DNA of 13,764 nucleotides from an uncultured Intestinimonas sp. (GTDB lineage Bacteria > Bacillota_A > Clostridia > Oscillospirales > Oscillospiraceae): NCBI GenBank assembly GCA_958435885.1, contig CAUBHZ010000015.1, positions 1-13,764 on the forward strand, written 5' to 3'. This document shows positions 1 to 7,682 of this stretch, piece by piece. Numbering within the stretch: the stretch's first letter is position 1; every line of letters starts with the position of its first letter. The translations under genes and the position numbers were made by a program. A model generated the notes under the pieces. It did no database searches and was not told the DNA's origin. It saw only the letters and a program-made list of their open reading frames with translations.

Positions 1-2
1 AT

Positions 3-713
3 GTCATCGAGGTCAATCCCCGCTCCTCCCGCACCATCCCCTATATCTCCAAGGTGACCGGAGTGCCCATCATCGACCTGGCCACCAAGGTCATGCTGGG
101 GCAGAAGCTCAAGGACCTGGGCTACGGCACCGGCATCTACCCCGAGGCCGACTACTATGCCGTCAAGCTGCCCGTCTTCTCCTTCGAGAAGCTCACCGAT
201 GTGGATACCGGCCTTGGGCCCGAGATGAAGTCCACCGGCGAGTGCCTGGGTCTGGCCGAGTCCTTCCCCCAGGCCCTGCTGAAGGCCTTCAAGGGCGCCA
301 ACATGAAGGTGCCCAAGAAGGGCGGCCGGGTCATCATCACCGTGAAGGACGAGGACAAGGGGGAGATGATCGGCATCGCCCGGGGACTGGAGGACATGGG
401 CATCGAGATCCTGGCCACCTCCGGCACCTGCAACGCCCTCAACGCCGCCGGGGTCCCCGCCCGGAAGGTGGCCCGTGTGTCCCAGGCCCACCCCAACATC
501 CTGGACATGATCGCCTCCGGCTCCGTGGACCTCATCATCAACACCCCCACCAAGGGCCGCAAGCACGACACCGACGGCTTCAAGATCCGGCGGGCCGCCG
601 TGGAGCACTCCGTGGCCTGTGTCACCGCCATCGACACCGCCCACGCCATCCTCACCGTCCGTGAGCAGGGCCGCAGCGCCGACCTGCGCCCCATCGATAT
701 CACACAGATCTAA
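3..713 (+). CDS. carB: Carbamoyl-phosphate synthase large subunit, C-terminal part (5' end outside window)
   Basis: Partial gene; the reading frame is open from base 3 to TAA at 711-713, giving about 236 visible residues of a protein that is normally near 1070. The visible part opens with the end of the second ATP-grasp domain (VIEVNPRSSRT, then the SKVTGVPIIDLATKVMLG stretch). It continues through the conserved block with FSFEKL and GPEMKSTGE. It ends in an MGS-like allosteric domain (from about GGRVIITVKDEDKG through ATSGT, INTPT and the KIRRAA segment). The enzyme makes carbamoyl phosphate from bicarbonate, ATP and glutamine-derived ammonia for pyrimidine and arginine synthesis. The MGS domain is where nucleotides or ornithine act in this family. 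A GTG at 54 could be mistaken for a start but lies inside the conserved domain. A terminator follows 22 bases after the stop, so it is probably the last gene of its operon. Confidence 0.96.
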   Translation, partial: VIEVNPRSSRTIPYISKVTGVPIIDLATKVMLGQKLKDLGYGTGIYPEADYYAVKLPVFSFEKLTDVDTGLGPEMKSTGECLGLAESFPQALLKAFKGANMKVPKKGGRVIITVKDEDKGEMIGIARGLEDMGIEILATSGTCNALNAAGVPARKVARVSQAHPNILDMIASGSVDLIINTPTKGRKHDTDGFKIRRAAVEHSVACVTAIDTAHAILTVREQGRSADLRPIDITQI

Positions 714-735
714 ACAAGAGAGAACCTGATCCTTC

Positions 736-774
736 AGACAGCCGTCCCGGGGCATTCGGGACGGCTGTCTTTTT
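736..774 (+). terminator. Rho-independent terminator after carB
   Basis: A perfect 13-bp stem (AGACAGCCGTCCC at 736-748 pairing with 758-770) with a 9-base loop runs into five T at 770-774. It separates carB from guaA. Confidence 0.93.
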
Positions 775-788
775 GCTGCAAAATACAT

Positions 789-833
789 GGGGTGCGCCGG
801 GTGTTTTTGGGCAGGGGAGAGGGGCTTTGGGGG
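789..833 (+). other. G-run cluster, possible G-quadruplex, abutting the guaA promoter
   Basis: Six runs of three to five G occur in 45 bases on the + strand: 789-792, 799-801, 809-811, 814-817, 821-824 and 829-833. The last four fit the canonical G3+N1-7 pattern with gaps of 2, 3 and 4 bases. The final run touches the -35 hexamer at 834. Whether it folds is not shown by sequence alone. Confidence 0.4.
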
Positions 834-862
834 TTGTGCTCTCCTGCGGAGTGTGCTATTCT
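834..862 (+). promoter_or_regulatory. Predicted guaA promoter (extended -10)
   Basis: TTGTGC at 834-839, a 17-base spacer, and TATTCT at 857-862 preceded by TGC (extended -10). The start of transcription would fall near 869. The leader then holds a small 6-bp hairpin (GCCCTC 879-884 with GAGGGC 891-896). Confidence 0.6.
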
Positions 863-924
863 AGAGTGTAAAAACACCGCCCTCCGGAGCGAGGGCACCA
901 TTCCATACAGAGAAAGAAGGCTGG

Positions 925-2469
925 ATGATGTCCCACCAGACTGTCATCGTTTTGGACTTTGGCGGCCAGTACAATCAGCTCATCGCCCGTCGCGTCCGTG
1001 AGTGCGGCGTGTATTGCGAGGTCAAGCCCTACACCACCTCCCTGGAGGCCCTGAAGGCCATGGAGCCCATCGGCTTCATCTTCACCGGCGGACCCAACAG
1101 CGTCTATGACGAGAAGGCGCCCCACGTGGACCCGGCCATTTTCGGGCTGGGTGTGCCCGTCCTGGGTATCTGCTACGGCTGCCAGCTCATGGCCCACACT
1201 CTGGGGGGACGGGTCACCGCCGCCCAGGAGGATACTGCCCGGGAGTACGGCAAGACCGAGACCTATTATGATACCTCCTGCAAGCTCTTCAAGGGCCTGC
1301 CCGCCGAGGGCGTGTCCTGGATGAGCCACGGCGACTATATGGAGAAGGTGCCTGAGGGCTTCGCTCTGGTCGCCCACTCCGACAACTGCCCCAACGTGGC
1401 CATCGCCGACGAGGCCCGGGGCTTCTACGGCGTCCAGTACCACCCCGAGGTCAATCACACCCAGCACGGCACCGACATGATCCGCAACTTCCTCTATGAG
1501 GTCTGCGGCGCGGTGGGGGACTGGTCCATGGGGGACTACAAGCACACCGCCATCCAGGCCATCCGGGAGAAGGTGGGCGACGGCAAGGTACTCCTGGCCC
1601 TCTCCGGCGGCGTGGACTCCTCCGTGGCGGCCGCTCTGCTGGCCGAGGCGGTGGGCAATCAGCTTACCTGCGTCTTCGTGGACCACGGCCTCATGCGTAA
1701 GAACGAGGGCGACGAGGTGGAGGCCGCCTTCTCCAAGTGGGACATCAACTTCGTCCGGGTGGACGCCGAGAGCCGCTTCCTTCTGAAGCTGGCCGGTGTG
1801 TCCGAGCCCGAGCGGAAGCGGAAGATCATCGGTGAGGAGTTCATCCGGGTCTTCGAGGAGGAGGCCAAGAAGATCGGCCGGGTGGACTACCTGGTCCAGG
1901 GCACCATCTATCCCGATGTCATCGAGTCTGGTGCCGGTGACGCCGCCGTCATCAAGAGCCACCACAATGTGGGCGGTCTGCCTGACTATGTGGATTTCAA
2001 GGAGATCATCGAGCCCCTGCGGCTGCTGTTCAAGGACGAGGTCCGGCAGCTGGGCCGCGAGCTGGGCCTGCCCGAGTACCTGGTCATGCGCCAGCCCTTC
2101 CCCGGTCCCGGCCTGGCCATCCGGGTCATCGGCGATCTGACCAAGGAGAAGCTGGACACCCTCCGGGAGGCCGACGCCATCTATCGGGAGGAGATCGCCG
2201 CCGCCGGTGAGGACAAGAACATCAACCAGTACTTTGCCGTCCTCACCAACACCCGCTCGGTGGGTGTCATGGGCGATGGCCGCACTTACGATTACACGCT
2301 GGCCCTCCGTGCGGTGACCACCAGCGACTTCATGACCGCCGACTGGGCCCGCATCCCCTATGATGTACTGGACAGGATCTCCACCCGCATCGTCAACGAG
2401 GTCCCCGGCATCAACCGCATCGTCTACGATATCACGAGTAAGCCCCCGGCCACCATCGAGTGGGAGTGA
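925..2469 (+). CDS. guaA: GMP synthase (glutamine-hydrolysing), full length
   Basis: 514 residues. It converts XMP to GMP with ATP and glutamine, the last step of guanine nucleotide synthesis. The class I glutamine amidotransferase domain is residues about 6-195. Its oxyanion-side GGPNS is at 55-59, nucleophile Cys83 is in GICYGCQ, and His173 and Glu175 are in QYHPEVNHT. The ATP-pyrophosphatase domain carries the PP-loop SGGVDSS at 227-233. The XMP-binding and dimerisation domain includes QPFPGPGL and ends in the canonical KPPATIEWE. The start is one of two adjacent ATGs (925 or 928); AAGAAGG at 914-920 serves either, with slightly better spacing for 928. It is a single gene with its own promoter and terminator. 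This is clearly the housekeeping enzyme; compare the shortened paralog at 7683-8972. Confidence 0.98.
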   Translation: MMSHQTVIVLDFGGQYNQLIARRVRECGVYCEVKPYTTSLEALKAMEPIGFIFTGGPNSVYDEKAPHVDPAIFGLGVPVLGICYGCQLMAHTLGGRVTAAQEDTAREYGKTETYYDTSCKLFKGLPAEGVSWMSHGDYMEKVPEGFALVAHSDNCPNVAIADEARGFYGVQYHPEVNHTQHGTDMIRNFLYEVCGAVGDWSMGDYKHTAIQAIREKVGDGKVLLALSGGVDSSVAAALLAEAVGNQLTCVFVDHGLMRKNEGDEVEAAFSKWDINFVRVDAESRFLLKLAGVSEPERKRKIIGEEFIRVFEEEAKKIGRVDYLVQGTIYPDVIESGAGDAAVIKSHHNVGGLPDYVDFKEIIEPLRLLFKDEVRQLGRELGLPEYLVMRQPFPGPGLAIRVIGDLTKEKLDTLREADAIYREEIAAAGEDKNINQYFAVLTNTRSVGVMGDGRTYDYTLALRAVTTSDFMTADWARIPYDVLDRISTRIVNEVPGINRIVYDITSKPPATIEWE

Positions 2470-2475
2470 CCAATG

Positions 2476-2518
2476 TCCCCGGAAAGTCTTGTTTATCAGG
2501 ATTTTCCGGGGATTTTTT
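2476..2518 (+). terminator. Rho-independent terminator after guaA
   Basis: A 10-bp stem (TCCCCGGAAA at 2476-2485 with its complement at 2503-2512), a 17-base loop, and six T at 2513-2518. Confidence 0.88.
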
Positions 2519-2602
2519 GCTATTTGTGCAGATTGAATTCGATTTCCTCCTATCATGGTGTTGCCGTACCCAAGCCGGATTCCCGCTTTGCACATGATTC
2601 TC

Positions 2603-2632
2603 TTGACAAACTAACAGTATTAGTTTTACAAT
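2603..2632 (+). promoter_or_regulatory. Strong promoter of the tetR-MATE/kinase operon
   Basis: Consensus TTGACA at 2603-2608, an 18-base spacer, and TACAAT at 2627-2632. The spacer is almost exactly one operator-like repeat (2608-2626), so bound repressor would block RNA polymerase directly. Confidence 0.82.
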
Positions 2633-2651
2633 AACTAATACTGTTAGTTTG
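2607..2651 (+). promoter_or_regulatory. Perfect 19+19 bp palindrome, predicted TetR operator pair
   Basis: CAAACTAACAGTATTAGTT at 2607-2625 is repeated exactly as its reverse complement at 2633-2651, separated by seven bases (2626-2632) that hold most of the -10 element. Each arm is itself palindromic: AAACTAA-N5-TTAGTTT at 2608-2626, and AACTAA-N5-TTAGTT at 2633-2649. This gives two operator-like sites with centres 24 bp apart. One lies between -35 and -10 and the other over the expected transcription start. Assignment to the adjacent TetR protein is inference from position. Confidence 0.82.
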
Positions 2652-2665
2652 AGAGGAGCCGTTGA

Positions 2666-3274
2666 ATGAGTACAAAGGGGCTATCAAGAGAGCTCATCGT
2701 GGCAGAGGCCATTGCCTGCATCGAGAGCACCGGGCAGCCGGCTATCTCGCTCCATGAGCTGGCCAGGAGGCTGGGGGTCAAGGCACCCTCCTTGTATAAC
2801 CACATCAAAAACACGAAAGAACTGCAATACGAGATATTCCAATACGCCATCGGCAGGTTTGTGGACCATCAGAAGGCGGCCACAGAGGGCAAGAAAAAAG
2901 ACGAAGCGGTGAAGGCCTTTGCCGAGGCATACCATGCATTTGCGGTGGAGCACAAGGGCCTGTACCGGCTCATCATGTCCATTCCGTCGGAGGACGATGA
3001 TCGAGCCAAAGAGCTGGCCATCCCTCTGCTGGAGACCGTTGTGGAGATGCTCTCGGATTATGGGCTGGGGGAGGAGACCATCGCACACTGGCAGCGTGTC
3101 TTCCGCGCCATCCTGCACGGGTTCATCTCCGAGGAGGAGCTGGGGTATTTCTACTATTATCACTCCATTGACCTTCGGAAGAGCCGGGAGATCGCGGTGC
3201 AGTGCTTCCTCGACGGACTGCATGCGGCGGTCAGGGAAGGGACAGAAATGAGAGCGGGAGAGAGCGGACAATGA
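2666..3274 (+). CDS. TetR/AcrR-family transcriptional repressor
   Basis: 202 residues, the usual TetR length. The N-terminal helix-turn-helix domain is residues about 7-55: ISLHELARRLGV for the first helix and turn, then KAPSLYNHIKNTKEL for the recognition helix and family signature. The C-terminal ligand-binding part (60-200) resembles the WHG-type TetR_C group, including a late histidine-glycine (ILHGFISEEELGYF). AGGAG at 2654-2658 sits seven bases before the ATG. The gene lies directly behind the large palindrome and overlaps the transporter start by four bases (ATGA, 3271-3274), so it most likely represses itself and the transporter. The inducer is unknown but is plausibly a substrate of the transporter. 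No recognised ortholog name. Confidence 0.93.
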   Translation: MSTKGLSRELIVAEAIACIESTGQPAISLHELARRLGVKAPSLYNHIKNTKELQYEIFQYAIGRFVDHQKAATEGKKKDEAVKAFAEAYHAFAVEHKGLYRLIMSIPSEDDDRAKELAIPLLETVVEMLSDYGLGEETIAHWQRVFRAILHGFISEEELGYFYYYHSIDLRKSREIAVQCFLDGLHAAVREGTEMRAGESGQ

Positions 3275-5250
3275 CAAAAAACAACGAGTTATTTACCACC
3301 ATGCCGGTGGGGAGGGCGGTGGCCAAGCTGGCCATCCCCACGGTCGTCAGTCAGATCATCGTCATCCTTTACAGTCTGGCGGATACCTTTTTCATTGGCC
3401 AGATCGGTGATCCCAATCAGATCGCCGCTCTGTCCATCACGTTTCCCATCTACACCCTTCTGACCGCCGTGGCCAACCTTTTCGGCATCGGCGCCAACAG
3501 CATCATCGCCAGGAGCTTGGGACAGAATGATGAGCTGACGGCCAGGAAGGCCTCGTCCTTCTCGTTCTGGGCGGGACTGGCCGTGACACTGGTGCTGTCC
3601 GTCCTGCTGGCCATCTTCATGCAGCCGGTCCTCCTGTTCTTCGGCGCCAATGAACTCACTCTGGGCTTCACCACAGACTATCTCTTCTGGGTCTTTGTCA
3701 TCGGCGGAATCCCCACAGTGGCAGGGCTGGTCCTGGGTCACCTGGTCCGCGCGGTGGGGAAGACGAAGGAGGCCGGCATCGGCCTGACCATCGGCGGCGT
3801 CATGAATATCATCCTGGACCCCGTCTTCATTTTCATCTTTCACATGGATGTGGCAGGCGCAGCGGTAGCCACCATGCTCTCCAACGCCATCTCCATGGTA
3901 TATTTCTTCGTCATCCTCGCGAGAATGAGAAAGACGACGGTCCTCACTCTCTCGCCAAAGTATTTCTCCCTGGAGAAGAAGGTGGCCTGGGGGACGTTGT
4001 CGGTGGGATTCCCCGCCGCCATTTCGGTGCTGCTGGTCTCGGTCTCCATCTCGCTGCTGAACGGCCTGCTGCTGAAGCATGAGAGCGGCAACATCCTCTC
4101 TGCGGCCTATGGTGTGACGTCCAAGTGCGGTACCATCGCACTGCACATCAGCATCGGCATCGCTCAGGGCGTCATGCCCCTGATCGGGTACAGCTACGGT
4201 GCCAAGGACCATAAGCGGGTCCATGCGGTGTGCCGTCTCTCCTTCATCATCCTCTTTCTTTTCTCCATCGTGTTCCTCGCCATTGTGCAGCTGATCCCGG
4301 ACACCATCGTGCGGCTCTTCATCGACCATGAGGAGACCATCGCCGTGGGCGGTGCGTTCATGCGCCGGTGGTCCTGGTGTGTGATCGGCATGAGCCTGTT
4401 CAACATGTACAATTCCATCTTCCAGGCCGTGGGGAAGTGGAGGACATCGCTGTTGTTGGCAGTGCTGCGGCTGGGCGTGATCTTTTCCATCCTCTGTATT
4501 GTCCTCGACCATTTCTTCGGTGTCAGCGGCCTGATGTGGGTACAGGCGATCACGGATACACTGTCCTGCCTCATCGCCATGGGCCTGTACAACCGCTTTA
4601 AGAAGTCGCTGATGAAGGAGATTGCCGTGGCGCCGGAAACTGCGGCAGCGCCGGTCACCTCCAACCGGGTCATCACCATCAGCCGGGAATTCGGCAGCGG
4701 CGGCAGGACCATCGGCAAGGAGGTGGCCGCCAGACTGGGCATCCCCTGCTACGACAGCGAGCTCATTGAGAAGATCGCCGCGGAGAGCGGCCTGGCCAAA
4801 GAATACATCGAAAAGCACGGCGAATACGCTGCGTCTGACAGCCTATATGAGAACGCTGTGGCCGGAAGAGGACGTGACGGTCAATCGGCATCCGACAAAA
4901 TGTGGCTGGCGCAGGAAAAGGTTGTGACCGACCTGGCGGAGAAGGAGTCCTGCGTCATCGTGGGCCGCTGCGCCGATTATATCCTGCGGGACACCGCCGA
5001 CTGCCTGACGGTCTTCATCCACGCATCGGATGAGAAGCGGGCCGAGCGCATCGTGTCGGTCTACGGCCAGCGCGAGGAATCTCCCGCCCAGCGGCTGCAC
5101 GACAAAGACAGAAAACGCAGAGCCTATTATGAGCTCTATACCGGCACCTGCTGGGGTCAGGCAGACAATTACGCGCTTTGTCTGGACAGCGGCAAGATCG
5201 GAATCGACGGGTGCGTGGAAATGATCGCACAGCTCTACCAGCATTCCTAG
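3271..5250 (+). CDS. MATE-family efflux transporter fused to a C-terminal cytidylate-kinase-like domain
   Basis: 659 residues from the ATG at 3271, which overlaps the tetR stop; the frame is also open upstream to 3202, but that part lies inside tetR. Residues about 10-445 are a MATE transporter of about 12 membrane segments, resembling MepA/DinF-type proteins: IPTVVSQIIVILYSLADTFF, FGIGANSIIARSLGQND, and MNIILDP followed by a VAGAAVATMLSN stretch. After an Ala/Pro-rich linker (about 453-464), residues 467-659 match a whole cytidylate-kinase-like (Cytidylate_kin2 type) domain. It has VITISREFGSGGRTIGKE with the P-loop at 475-483, then YDSELIEKIA, VIVGRCADYI, and a late DKDRKRRAYYELYTG and WGQADNYALCLDSG. 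Family members often lack Ser/Thr after the P-loop Lys, as here (Glu484). An even number of membrane segments would place the kinase in the cytoplasm, where ATP is. No start codon with a ribosome site is seen for separate translation of the kinase. Substrate of either half is unknown. Confidence 0.92.
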   Translation: MTKNNELFTTMPVGRAVAKLAIPTVVSQIIVILYSLADTFFIGQIGDPNQIAALSITFPIYTLLTAVANLFGIGANSIIARSLGQNDELTARKASSFSFWAGLAVTLVLSVLLAIFMQPVLLFFGANELTLGFTTDYLFWVFVIGGIPTVAGLVLGHLVRAVGKTKEAGIGLTIGGVMNIILDPVFIFIFHMDVAGAAVATMLSNAISMVYFFVILARMRKTTVLTLSPKYFSLEKKVAWGTLSVGFPAAISVLLVSVSISLLNGLLLKHESGNILSAAYGVTSKCGTIALHISIGIAQGVMPLIGYSYGAKDHKRVHAVCRLSFIILFLFSIVFLAIVQLIPDTIVRLFIDHEETIAVGGAFMRRWSWCVIGMSLFNMYNSIFQAVGKWRTSLLLAVLRLGVIFSILCIVLDHFFGVSGLMWVQAITDTLSCLIAMGLYNRFKKSLMKEIAVAPETAAAPVTSNRVITISREFGSGGRTIGKEVAARLGIPCYDSELIEKIAAESGLAKEYIEKHGEYAASDSLYENAVAGRGRDGQSASDKMWLAQEKVVTDLAEKESCVIVGRCADYILRDTADCLTVFIHASDEKRAERIVSVYGQREESPAQRLHDKDRKRRAYYELYTGTCWGQADNYALCLDSGKIGIDGCVEMIAQLYQHS

Positions 5251-5271
5251 TGGGATACCGTATGGGTCACC

Positions 5272-5310
5272 GCGGGCATTGGGACATTTGTGTCCCAATG
5301 CCCGCTTTTT
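5272..5310 (+). terminator. Strong Rho-independent terminator closing the transporter operon
   Basis: A perfect 15-bp stem (GCGGGCATTGGGACA at 5272-5286 with 5291-5305), a TTTG loop, and five T at 5306-5310. Confidence 0.95.
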
Positions 5311-5326
5311 CTTCGCCGCCGGACGG

Positions 5327-5355
5327 TTGACCGCAGGGTGTCCGCAGGGTAAAAT
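5327..5355 (+). promoter_or_regulatory. Predicted promoter of the helicase gene
   Basis: TTGACC at 5327-5332, a 17-base spacer, and TAAAAT at 5350-5355. CCGCAGGGT occurs twice (5331-5339 and 5342-5350), a direct repeat of 11-base period filling the spacer. Confidence 0.7.
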
Positions 5356-5401
5356 GAAAAAGACATCGGCCTGACGGAACGGTCCGGCAGGGGAGGGGAG
5401 A

Positions 5402-7561
5402 ATGAGCATGAGTGAACTGCTGGAGGGGCTCAACGAAGCCCAGCGGGAGGCGGTCACCTCCACAGAGGGGGTGTTCCGGGTCATCGCCGGGGCCGGCTCC
5501 GGAAAGACCCGGGCGCTGTCTCACCGGTTTGCCTTCCTTGTGGAGGAGGCGGGCATCCTGCCGGGGAATATCCTCTGCGTCACCTTCACCAACAAGTCCG
5601 CCGCCGAGATGCGCCAGCGCATCCACGCCCTGACCGGAGACAACGACACCGGCTACATCAACACCTTCCACGGCTTCTGCGTCTCCGTCCTCCAGGAGGA
5701 CAGCAGCGCCGTGGGTTATCCCAAGCGCTTTCTGGTCCTGGACAACACAGACATCGACGCCATGCTCCAGATCATTTACGAGGAGCGGGGACTCTCCCTG
5801 CGGGACATGACCTTCCAGAAGGCCAGAGACATGATCGAGGTGCGCAAGCTCTTCAAGGAGCCGGACTACTATCAGGACATGATTGCCCTCTCCCTGGAGG
5901 GTCTCCGGCAGAAGTACCTGGACGCAGTGCGGGCGGAGGATATGATCTTTTACGGCTATCTTTACCAGGAAAAGAAATGCTTTGGCCTGGATTACAACGA
6001 CCTCATCAAATTCACCCTCTATATTTTTGCCCAGCGTCCGGATCTGAGAGAGAAGTGGCAGCAGCGGCTGGAGTACATCATGATCGACGAGTTCCAGGAC
6101 ATCGACCTGCTCCAGTACCAGCTGATGGAGGTCCTCTGCGGATACCATAAAAACCTCTTCGTGGTGGGGGACCCGGATCAGACCATCTACTCCTGGAGAG
6201 GCGCCGATATACGCTACCTCCTGGAACTGGACAAGGCTTTTCCGGGGACCCGGACCATTCTGATGATGGAGAATTACCGCTCCACGCCGGAGATCCTGGC
6301 GGCGGCCAACTCCCTCATTGACAAGAACCAATACCGGCTCAAAAAGGACCTTGTCCCCACGCTGCCGCACGGAGAACCTGTTCGCTGCCATCTGGCAGAC
6401 ACCCAGGAAGGGGAGGCCAAATGGATGGCACAGCAGATGCTGGAGCTTCACGAGCGGGGTGTTCAGTGGCGGGAGATGGCAGTGCTCTATCGGGCGCACT
6501 ATGTCTCCCGCTCCGTGGAAGAGACCTTCCTGCACGCCCAGATCCCCTACACCATATACAGCGGGGTGCAGTTTTACGGGCGCATGGAGATCAGGGATGC
6601 GCTGGCCTACCTGCGCATGCTGATCTACCGGGACGATCTCTCCTTCCTGCGGGTGGCCAATGTGCCCAAGCGGAACCTGGGAAAGCGCCGCATGGCCGCC
6701 CTCCGGGACTATGCCGCCCAGCACGACTGCTCCCTGTACCAGGCCCTTCAGGACAATGTGGAGGAGGAGCTTTTCCGAAGCACCAAGGCCCGGCAATTTC
6801 TCTCCCTGGTGGAGCTGCTCTCCGCCCAGGTGGAGGGAAGACCGGTCTCCGAGGTGCTCACCGCCATCCTCCAGGCCAGCGGCTATGAGCGCATGCTCCG
6901 CACAGAGGGCAGTCAGGAGCGGCTGGACAATCTGGCCGAACTCAAGCAGTCCATCTACGAGTACGAGACCACCTGCGGGGAGGAGGCCACACTGGAGCAC
7001 TACCTGACCCATGTGGCGCTCCTGACCAACAGCGACACCGGAGAGCGGGGAGACCGGGTCCGGCTGATGACGGTGCACGCCGCCAAGGGCCTGGAATTTC
7101 CATACGTATTTCTCTGCGGGATGAACGAGGGTATTTTCCCCTCCCGGAAGGTGCGCACGATCCAGGCCATGGAGGAGGAGCGGCGGCTGGCCTTTGTGGC
7201 CCTGACCCGGGCAGAGCGGGGACTGTGCCTCTCGGCCTCCGGCGGGCGGAATTTTGACGGCGCGCCCCGGTATCCTTCCCGGTTCCTGCTTGACATCGAC
7301 CCGGCGCTCCTGGAGCTCACCGGAGATTTCAGCGAGGGCCTCATCCGGGAGGCGAAGGCCGCCATTGAGAGCAGCCAGCGTTATCTGCCTGAAAATGACG
7401 CCCAGATCACACTGCCGCCGGGACAGCGGGTGAGGCACTCGGTCTTCGGTATGGGGACTATTCTGGATGTGGACCTGGAGAAGTCGGCCCATGTGATCCA
7501 GTTTGACGACCTGCCCACGCCCCGCAGCATCTCCTTCAAGGCAAAGCTGGAGCGGTGCTGA
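5402..7561 (+). CDS. UvrD/PcrA-family (SF1A) 3'-5' DNA helicase
   Basis: 719 residues, the normal PcrA/UvrD length. All SF1A motifs are present in order: the Q motif LNEAQREAV; Walker A AGAGSGKT at 29-36; Ia TFTNKSAAEM at 61-70; Ib TFHGFC; Walker B DEFQD at 229-233; III GDPDQTIYSWRGAD from 256; IV NYRST at 291-295; V MTVHAAKGLEF at 556-566; VI EEERRLAFVALTRAE from 591. The C-terminus (about 675-719, GQRVRHSVFGMGTIL) looks like the small PcrA tail that contacts RNA polymerase. It would unwind DNA with ATP in repair or conflict resolution. The divergent details (DEFQDID rather than DEFQDTN, a short region before the tail) make it uncertain whether this is the main PcrA or a paralog, so no symbol is given. 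ATG 5402 or 5408 are both possible behind GGGAGGGGAG (5391-5400). Confidence 0.93.
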   Translation: MSMSELLEGLNEAQREAVTSTEGVFRVIAGAGSGKTRALSHRFAFLVEEAGILPGNILCVTFTNKSAAEMRQRIHALTGDNDTGYINTFHGFCVSVLQEDSSAVGYPKRFLVLDNTDIDAMLQIIYEERGLSLRDMTFQKARDMIEVRKLFKEPDYYQDMIALSLEGLRQKYLDAVRAEDMIFYGYLYQEKKCFGLDYNDLIKFTLYIFAQRPDLREKWQQRLEYIMIDEFQDIDLLQYQLMEVLCGYHKNLFVVGDPDQTIYSWRGADIRYLLELDKAFPGTRTILMMENYRSTPEILAAANSLIDKNQYRLKKDLVPTLPHGEPVRCHLADTQEGEAKWMAQQMLELHERGVQWREMAVLYRAHYVSRSVEETFLHAQIPYTIYSGVQFYGRMEIRDALAYLRMLIYRDDLSFLRVANVPKRNLGKRRMAALRDYAAQHDCSLYQALQDNVEEELFRSTKARQFLSLVELLSAQVEGRPVSEVLTAILQASGYERMLRTEGSQERLDNLAELKQSIYEYETTCGEEATLEHYLTHVALLTNSDTGERGDRVRLMTVHAAKGLEFPYVFLCGMNEGIFPSRKVRTIQAMEEERRLAFVALTRAERGLCLSASGGRNFDGAPRYPSRFLLDIDPALLELTGDFSEGLIREAKAAIESSQRYLPENDAQITLPPGQRVRHSVFGMGTILDVDLEKSAHVIQFDDLPTPRSISFKAKLERC

Positions 7562-7623
7562 GAGATGACTGCCGGGAGGACAACGCTCTTTGGCTGTAAG
7601 GGAAAACTTTTCAGTCCCTTCTA

Positions 7624-7653
7624 TTGCGGAGCGTCGGCCGGATATGGTACGAT
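7624..7653 (+). promoter_or_regulatory. Predicted promoter of the GuaA paralog (extended -10)
   Basis: TTGCGG at 7624-7629, an 18-base spacer, and TACGAT at 7648-7653 preceded by TGG. No convincing terminator separates the helicase gene from this point. Only a 6-bp hairpin (AAGGGA 7598-7603 with TCCCTT 7615-7620) without a T tract is seen, so readthrough is also possible. Confidence 0.5.
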
Positions 7654-7682
7654 AGACAAAATTGAACATGGGAGGTACTGCA

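Noticed and set aside
2521..2594. TTGTGCA (2524-2530) and TGCACA (2589-2594) inverted repeat upstream of tetR
   Set aside because: Six matching bases 58 bases apart are expected by chance and relate to no promoter element.
856..2595. A 579-codon open frame on the minus strand opposite guaA
   Set aside because: It is a shadow of guaA in high-GC DNA: low-complexity Gly/Asp/Leu/Val-rich translation, no domain, and no ribosome site.
3202..3270. Upstream extension of the MATE-kinase frame
   Set aside because: It overlaps the end of tetR, encodes no membrane-protein feature, and the ATG at 3271 gives the typical ATGA overlap.
3289..4818. A 509-codon minus-strand frame opposite the MATE gene
   Set aside because: The composition is an artefact (His, Asp, Gln-rich) and there is no recognisable fold; the opposite strand is a clear MATE protein.
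7562..7682. Terminator between the helicase and the GuaA paralog
   Set aside because: Only a 6-bp stem with an 11-base loop and no T tract is present, so it is not called.
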